Shown: in pieces, positions 62,860-64,000 of the stretch | How positions within the stretch are numbered: position 1 is the first letter of the stretch | How the letters are laid out: each line of letters begins with the position of its first letter | Assembly (NCBI RefSeq): GCF_003458415.1 | Contig: NZ_QRUF01000006.1 | Location: 46,081-110,080, forward strand | Source: Collinsella sp. AF25-2LB | GTDB lineage: Bacteria > Actinomycetota > Coriobacteriia > Coriobacteriales > Coriobacteriaceae | Length of the DNA: 64,000 bases | Direction: 5' to 3' | The notes under the pieces: model-generated | The model's database searches: none | What the model saw: only the letters and a program-made list of their open reading frames with translations | Told to the model about the DNA's origin: nothing | Made by a program: the position numbers and the translations under genes

Positions 62860-63855
62860 TTACTTGAGCGTGGCGTACATGACAGCCTTGATGGTGTGCA
62901 TGCGGTTCTCGGCCTCGTCGAAGACCTTGGAAGCGGGGCTCTCGAAGACCTCGTCGGTGACCTCCTGCTCGGTGATGCCGAACTGCTCGCACTTCTCGGC
63001 GCCAATCGTAGTGTTGGTGTCGTGGAAGCTGGGCAGGCAGTGCAGGAAGATGGCACCCGGGTTGGCCATAGCCATGACCTCGGAAGTAACACGATACGGG
63101 GTGAGCTGAGCGATGCGCTCGGCCCAGACCTCGTCGGGCTCGCCCATGGAGACCCACACGTCGGTGTAGATAACGTCGGCACCGGTGACGCCGTCCTTGA
63201 CGTCGGTGGTCAGCTTGATGGTGCAGCCGTTGGCCTCGGCGATGGGCTTGCAGGCCTCGATGACGTCGTCGGCGGGCATGCACTCCTCGGGGCCGCAGGC
63301 CACGAAATTCATGCCGAGCTTGGAGCAGACGACCATGAGGGAGCGAGCAACGTTGTTCTTGCAGTCGCCCATGAAAACGAGAGTCTTGCCCTTGATGTCG
63401 TAGTTGAAGTTCTCCTGGACGGTCAGGATGTCGGCGAGCATCTGGGTGGGATGCCACTCAGTGGTCAGGCCGTTCCACACGGGCACGCCGGACTTAGCAG
63501 CGAGCTCCTCGACATCGTCCTGGGCAAAGCCACGGAACTCGATGCCGTCATACATGCGGCCGAGAACGCGGGCGGTGTCCTCGATGGACTCCTTCTTGCC
63601 CATCTGCGACGAACCCGGATCGAGGTAGGTGACGCCCATGCCCAGATCCATGCCGCCGACCTCAAAGGCGCAGCGGGTACGAGTGGAGGTCTTCTGGAAG
63701 AGCAGAACGATGTTCTTGCCCTCGAGATAGCGGTGCGGAACGCCAGCGCGCTTCATGTCCTTGAAGTTCTTGGAGAGCTTGAGCAGGTACTCGATCTCCT
63801 CGGTGGAGAGGTCGAGAAGCTTGAGGAAGCTACGGCCGGAGAGGTTAACACCCAT
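62860..63855 (-). CDS. arcB: Ornithine carbamoyltransferase (catabolic type likely)
   Basis: The 331-residue enzyme has the carbamoyl phosphate site [10 protein letters not shown] (residues ~57-66), HPTQMLAD near 135, the ornithine loop SMGEPDEVW (near 235; the SMGEP of OTCs) and HCLPSFHD near 269. It can run in the catabolic direction, splitting citrulline, when beside arcA. GAAAGGAA precedes the ATG. arcA lies upstream and the antiporter-like gene downstream, a classic arginine deiminase cluster. argG and argH in the window serve the opposite direction. Confidence 0.9.
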   Translation of the reverse strand: MGVNLSGRSFLKLLDLSTEEIEYLLKLSKNFKDMKRAGVPHRYLEGKNIVLLFQKTSTRTRCAFEVGGMDLGMGVTYLDPGSSQMGKKESIEDTARVLGRMYDGIEFRGFAQDDVEELAAKSGVPVWNGLTTEWHPTQMLADILTVQENFNYDIKGKTLVFMGDCKNNVARSLMVVCSKLGMNFVACGPEECMPADDVIEACKPIAEANGCTIKLTTDVKDGVTGADVIYTDVWVSMGEPDEVWAERIAQLTPYRVTSEVMAMANPGAIFLHCLPSFHDTNTTIGAEKCEQFGITEQEVTDEVFESPASKVFDEAENRMHTIKAVMYATLK

Positions 63856-63900
63856 GGTTCGATTCCTTTCGAAGAAATGAATTACGTAAGTATTAGTGTT

Positions 63901-63948
63901 GCCCGTTTAACGGGCGAAGCCGGTGCGGTTGTAGGGGGACCGCACCGG
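63901..63948 (-). terminator. Hairpins between arcA and arcB
   Basis: CCGGTGCGGT/ACCGCACCGG (63920-63948) and the 15-base GCCCGTT-T-AACGGGC (63901-63915) lie between arcA and arcB. No T run follows, so these may be processing or read-through structures. Confidence 0.45.
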
Positions 63949-63960
63949 AAACGGAAAGAC

Positions 63961-64000
63961 TTAGAGGTCCTCGCGCCAGAAGGGCATGCTCATGCAGCGC
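63961..64000 (-). CDS. arcA: Arginine deiminase, C-terminal end
   Basis: Only the last 12 codons are in the window, RCMSMPFWREDL and a TAA stop at 63963-63961. The RCMSMP..RE ending with its active-site cysteine environment is typical of arginine deiminase. The remainder lies to the right. It heads the arcA-arcB-transporter set. Confidence 0.8.
   Translation of the reverse strand, partial: RCMSMPFWREDL

Overview
The window looks like chromosome from a Coriobacteriia actinobacterium, most likely a Collinsella-type gut anaerobe. This is inferred from the high G+C composition, the actinobacterial-style division cluster with sepF and divIVA, the arginine deiminase genes and the general protein character. 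No rRNA or tRNA gene, CRISPR array, transposase or prophage was recognised. Almost all coding sequence is on the minus strand.

Layout. 1-11 kb holds a truncated lipid-kinase gene (+), a GGQ release-factor-like gene, xpt, an MFS exporter, metY diverging from a C_GCAxxG redox-type gene, a YigZ protein, the RNase P RNA, rpsA, a HAD phosphatase, a cysteine desulfidase-like gene and rpiB. 11-17 kb holds ndk, argH, a 56-residue small ORF and argG. argG is preceded by a long leader with a strong-SD arginine-rich leader peptide and an intrinsic terminator, which looks like a ribosome-mediated arginine attenuator. A Cof-type phosphatase diverges from it. 17-31.7 kb holds polA, an M18 aminopeptidase, yaaA, thiC under a TPP riboswitch, thiD, an SGNH hydrolase, a PARG-like gene, a Bax-inhibitor-1 protein, a PiT phosphate transporter with its PhoU-like partner, and a nitroreductase.

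31.7-55.4 kb is a minus-strand division and cell-wall block. In transcription order it runs mraZ, rsmH, ftsL-like, ftsI, murF, mraY, murD, ftsW, murG, murC, murB, ftsQ, ftsZ, pgeF, then pstS-pstC-pstA-pstB-phoU, then yggS, sepF, yggT, divIVA. The phosphate operon therefore sits inside the usual ftsZ-pgeF-yggS-sepF-yggT-divIVA tail. A PhoB-like direct repeat with an 11-bp period lies ahead of pgeF-pst. 55.8-64 kb holds a XerD-type recombinase, pyrG, a small winged-helix protein, a DUF1846 protein, and an arginine deiminase cluster (arcD-like transporter, arcB, and the end of arcA at the window edge).

The least explained content is between genes. Two distant copies of a ~145-nt element (6070-6215 and 60915-61059) share a three-stem fold with several compensatory base changes. 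Three palindromes at 25356-25571 place six half-sites at a ~40-bp period. Very long near-perfect inverted repeats lie at 16745-16873 and 30768-30875. Most other intergenic regions carry an ordinary intrinsic terminator.
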